Assembly: GCA_020696855.1 (NCBI GenBank)
Contig: JAJFMT010000030.1
Coordinates: forward strand, 1 to 52,646
Length of the DNA stretch: 52,646 bases
Direction of reading: 5' to 3'
Origin: Pseudobdellovibrio sp.
GTDB lineage: Bacteria > Bdellovibrionota > Bdellovibrionia > Bdellovibrionales > Bdellovibrionaceae
Under the pieces are notes generated by a model. That model did no database searches. It was not told the origin of the DNA and saw only the letters and a program-made list of their open reading frames with translations. The translations under genes and the position numbers were made by a program. This document shows, one piece after another, positions 50,618-52,646 of this stretch (position 1 is the stretch's first letter; each line of letters starts with the position of its first letter).

Positions 50618-52646
50618 TTATTTCATCAGTTTTTGATACAGATACGTGAATTCTAAAGCAAGAAACTCAGCCATTTCTTTCATGTTAGTTGCACGGCCAT
50701 GGCCGCCATCGGTGTTTTCATTGTAAAGAACGGGGTGACCTAGTTCTTTCATTCTCGCCACCATTTGTCTGGCGTGGCCGGGGTGAACCCGGTCATCTTT
50801 GGTGCTCGTTAAATAAAAAACTTCCGGATACTTGGCTTCTTTTTTTAAATTATGTAACGGAGAGTACGTTAATAAATATTTCTTCATCGCAGGATCATCA
50901 GAAGTTCCATACTCTTCAGCCCAGCTGGCGCCGGCCAGCCACCGGTGATATTCCATCATGTTCGCAAGCGGAACTTCACTGATCACAGCTTCAAACAACT
51001 CCGGTCGTTGAACAAACGCAACAGATGTTAAAAGCCCGCCGTTTGAGCCGCCTTTGATTCCTAAGTGTTTAGAAGACGTGATTTTTTTCTTTATGAGATC
51101 TTCAGCAATAGCATAAAAATCTTCGAAAACTTTGTGACGGTTTTCTTTTAATACGGATTGATGCCAGTTCGGGCCGTATTCGCCGCCGCCGCGAAGGTTC
51201 GCCAGCACATAAACTCCGCCTTTTTCTAACCACGCTTTACCGATTGAGCCCGAGTAATTAGCCAGCATCGGAATTTCAAAGCCACCGTATCCGTAAAGTA
51301 ATGTCGGGTTACTGCCGTCAAGCTTCATGTTTTTCGGTGCAACAACAAAGTACGGAATCATAGTGCCGTCTTTACTTTTTGCTTTGTACTGAGAAATTTT
51401 TAAGTTTGAAGAATCAAAACGCTTTGGCGTTTCAAGAATCTTCTTCGCCGGCAATTTAGAAGCTTCATTAACATTATAAACAGACGGGGGAGTCAGAAAG
51501 TCATAATAGGTAAAGTACACATCATTCGACAAACGGTTTAAAGAGGTAATCCCTAAGTTTCCGTTAGCGTCTCCGATTTTTACAGGCTCAGATGACCAAT
51601 TGCCGTCATTGAACGTGTATTTTAATACTTGCGACTTCACATCGTTCAGCACCTGAACGTAAAGGTGATCTTTCGACGGAGCCAGACTGTAAGTTTCATA
51701 GAACTTTTTAGCCGTTGGTTTAAAGACTGACTGATACGAGACTTTATACTTTCCGATATCTGCGACAGGGAATGATAAAATGCTTCCGGCACGGAATTCA
51801 TCTAAAGCATTTCGTGTCGAGAAAAGAACCTGGCCTTTAAAGATGGATTCTAAGTTTGCGCTTCTTGGAATAGGAAGTTTATTTAATTTGTTTTTTTCTG
51901 AGTCGACTAAGTAAGTATCGGATTCATAAAACGATAGCTGATCGACCACTGTTGTGTAACGAACGTCATCGATTAACTGTGAATCTGCATAAGCTGACAT
52001 TGCTCCGGGACTGCAGGTAAACATAACCGGTGCTTTTGAAAGCTCGGTTCCGCGTTTTAATAATTTGATTTGAGCCGGGTAGCCGGAGGCGGTGAGGGAT
52101 TGGGGATTGGTCGCGTCCCCTACCAATAATGTATTTTCGTCCAGCCAAGTGGCATTACTTTTTGATTCCGGAATAAAAAATCCGTTAGCAATAAATTCAA
52201 ATGTTTTTAAATTAAATTCCCGCAGTACGGTGGCGTCTTTTCCACCGTCAGATAAACTGACTAAGCAAAGTGTGTAATCCGGTTGTAAACAGTGAACACC
52301 TTTGAACACCCAGGCTTTATTTTCTTTTGCTGAAAGCTGGTCAATATCAAGGACAGTTACCCAAGAAGGTTTTCCGGTATTAAAAGAAGAAATACTGGAT
52401 TTTCTGAATATCCCTCTGACATGAACATCGTCCTGCCAAAGGTTATAGATTTCACCCGCCATTATGTAAAAGTTCGGGAGCTTATCTTTAGCCGATAATA
52501 TTTTAAAGACTTCGTCATAAGTCTTCTGATAGCGCGGATCAGACTTCAATCGCTGATCAGTGACCTTATTGTTATCCAAAGCAAATTGAATAGCTTTTTC
52601 GCCGGTAACATCTTCAAGGTATTTTAAGTGATTCAAACCGAATTCA
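50618..52646 (-). CDS. prolyl oligopeptidase (S9A), N-terminus beyond the window
   Basis: Serine peptidase that cuts short peptides after proline: N-terminal seven-bladed propeller, C-terminal alpha/beta hydrolase. The frame is open to the window edge. Counting from the first start-like codon (TTG at 52636), the nucleophile is Ser531 (GGSNGGL), the acid Asp614/615 (KDDRVHP) and the base His646 (DGGHGRA). KYLEDVTGEKAIQF matches the family's N-terminal W/YLED block, normally 10-60 residues from the start, so little is missing; whether a signal peptide exists cannot be seen. NLRGGGEYGPNWHQ is typical of S9A. Confidence 0.93.
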   Translation of the reverse strand, partial: EFGLNHLKYLEDVTGEKAIQFALDNNKVTDQRLKSDPRYQKTYDEVFKILSAKDKLPNFYIMAGEIYNLWQDDVHVRGIFRKSSISSFNTGKPSWVTVLDIDQLSAKENKAWVFKGVHCLQPDYTLCLVSLSDGGKDATVLREFNLKTFEFIANGFFIPESKSNATWLDENTLLVGDATNPQSLTASGYPAQIKLLKRGTELSKAPVMFTCSPGAMSAYADSQLIDDVRYTTVVDQLSFYESDTYLVDSEKNKLNKLPIPRSANLESIFKGQVLFSTRNALDEFRAGSILSFPVADIGKYKVSYQSVFKPTAKKFYETYSLAPSKDHLYVQVLNDVKSQVLKYTFNDGNWSSEPVKIGDANGNLGITSLNRLSNDVYFTYYDFLTPPSVYNVNEASKLPAKKILETPKRFDSSNLKISQYKAKSKDGTMIPYFVVAPKNMKLDGSNPTLLYGYGGFEIPMLANYSGSIGKAWLEKGGVYVLANLRGGGEYGPNWHQSVLKENRHKVFEDFYAIAEDLIKKKITSSKHLGIKGGSNGGLLTSVAFVQRPELFEAVISEVPLANMMEYHRWLAGASWAEEYGTSDDPAMKKYLLTYSPLHNLKKEAKYPEVFYLTSTKDDRVHPGHARQMVARMKELGHPVLYNENTDGGHGRATNMKEMAEFLALEFTYLYQKLMK

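Noticed and set aside
50689-50982. 97-codon plus-strand frame opposite the oligopeptidase
   Set aside because: Covers the catalytic part of a conserved gene on the other strand; no independent support.
1-52646. CRISPR array, insertion sequence or prophage
   Set aside because: No regularly spaced repeats, transposase, integrase or phage structural genes were seen; gene order is that of a core chromosome.

Overview
The window looks like a chromosomal core segment of a Gram-negative bacterium, most likely a member of the Bdellovibrionota (Bdellovibrio and relatives). The Gram-negative part is direct: BamB, several lipoproteins with lipoboxes, an outer-membrane-like barrel ending in Phe, and a LytM-type lipoprotein. 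The Bdellovibrio-like part is inference from gene content (a DUF4360 secreted protein, a PurS/Q/L purine route, aerobic class I nrdAB, a peptidoglycan-recycling set) and from the moderately AT-rich sequence. I see no prophage, insertion sequence, CRISPR array, rRNA or intact tRNA.

Layout. 1-5313: purine operon purC-S-Q-L-F, tightly overlapped, with purC cut by the window edge. 5255-8738: three overlapping genes (LD-carboxypeptidase, serine beta-lactamase-like hydrolase, Mpl) that read as a murein-recycling cassette fused to the purine operon, followed by a RarD-type permease. 9710-13178: secreted DUF4360 protein and mutS. 13181-18499: small secreted or unknown proteins, a cysteine-cluster protein coupled to SufE, YebC, a DUF455 ferritin-like protein and a secreted papain-like protein. 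18579-22875: pseudouridine synthase, acyl-CoA dehydrogenase with a perfect 30-bp internal duplication, group III truncated haemoglobin, M50 protease and TrpS. 22874-25575: a tRNA-like 3' fragment, a leader with three consecutive hairpins, then scpA-scpB with unusual acidic extensions. 25665-26913: a lipoprotein gene split by a frameshift. 26923-30970: nrdA-nrdB with a long leader carrying two NrdR-box-like sites. 30971-36704: radical SAM protein, MnmC-like methyltransferase, patatin phospholipase plus GYF-PilZ protein, lipoprotein and outer-membrane protein.

36778-44396 (minus strand) is a long run: yceD-rpmF-fabH-fabD-fabG-acpP-fabF-rpiB-glyA and a LytM lipoprotein, i.e. type II fatty-acid initiation and elongation plus one-carbon and pentose metabolism; plsX, usual between rpmF and fabH, is not there. 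44492-52646: a 2OG-Fe(II) oxygenase-like protein, two small exported proteins, leucine dehydrogenase, a YfgM-like protein with BamB (outer-membrane assembly), a small lipoprotein, an unknown membrane protein and a prolyl oligopeptidase running off the end.

Most of the window is ordinary housekeeping. The parts most worth a second look are non-coding: the structured scpA leader, the nrdA leader, and three promoters placed so close to their start codons that the transcripts should be leaderless (mutS, patatin, yceD). Among proteins, the recycling cassette, the cysteine-cluster/SufE pair, the secreted papain-like protein, the acidic Scp tails and the frameshifted lipoprotein stand out. I did not find a clearly novel multi-gene defence or mobile system.
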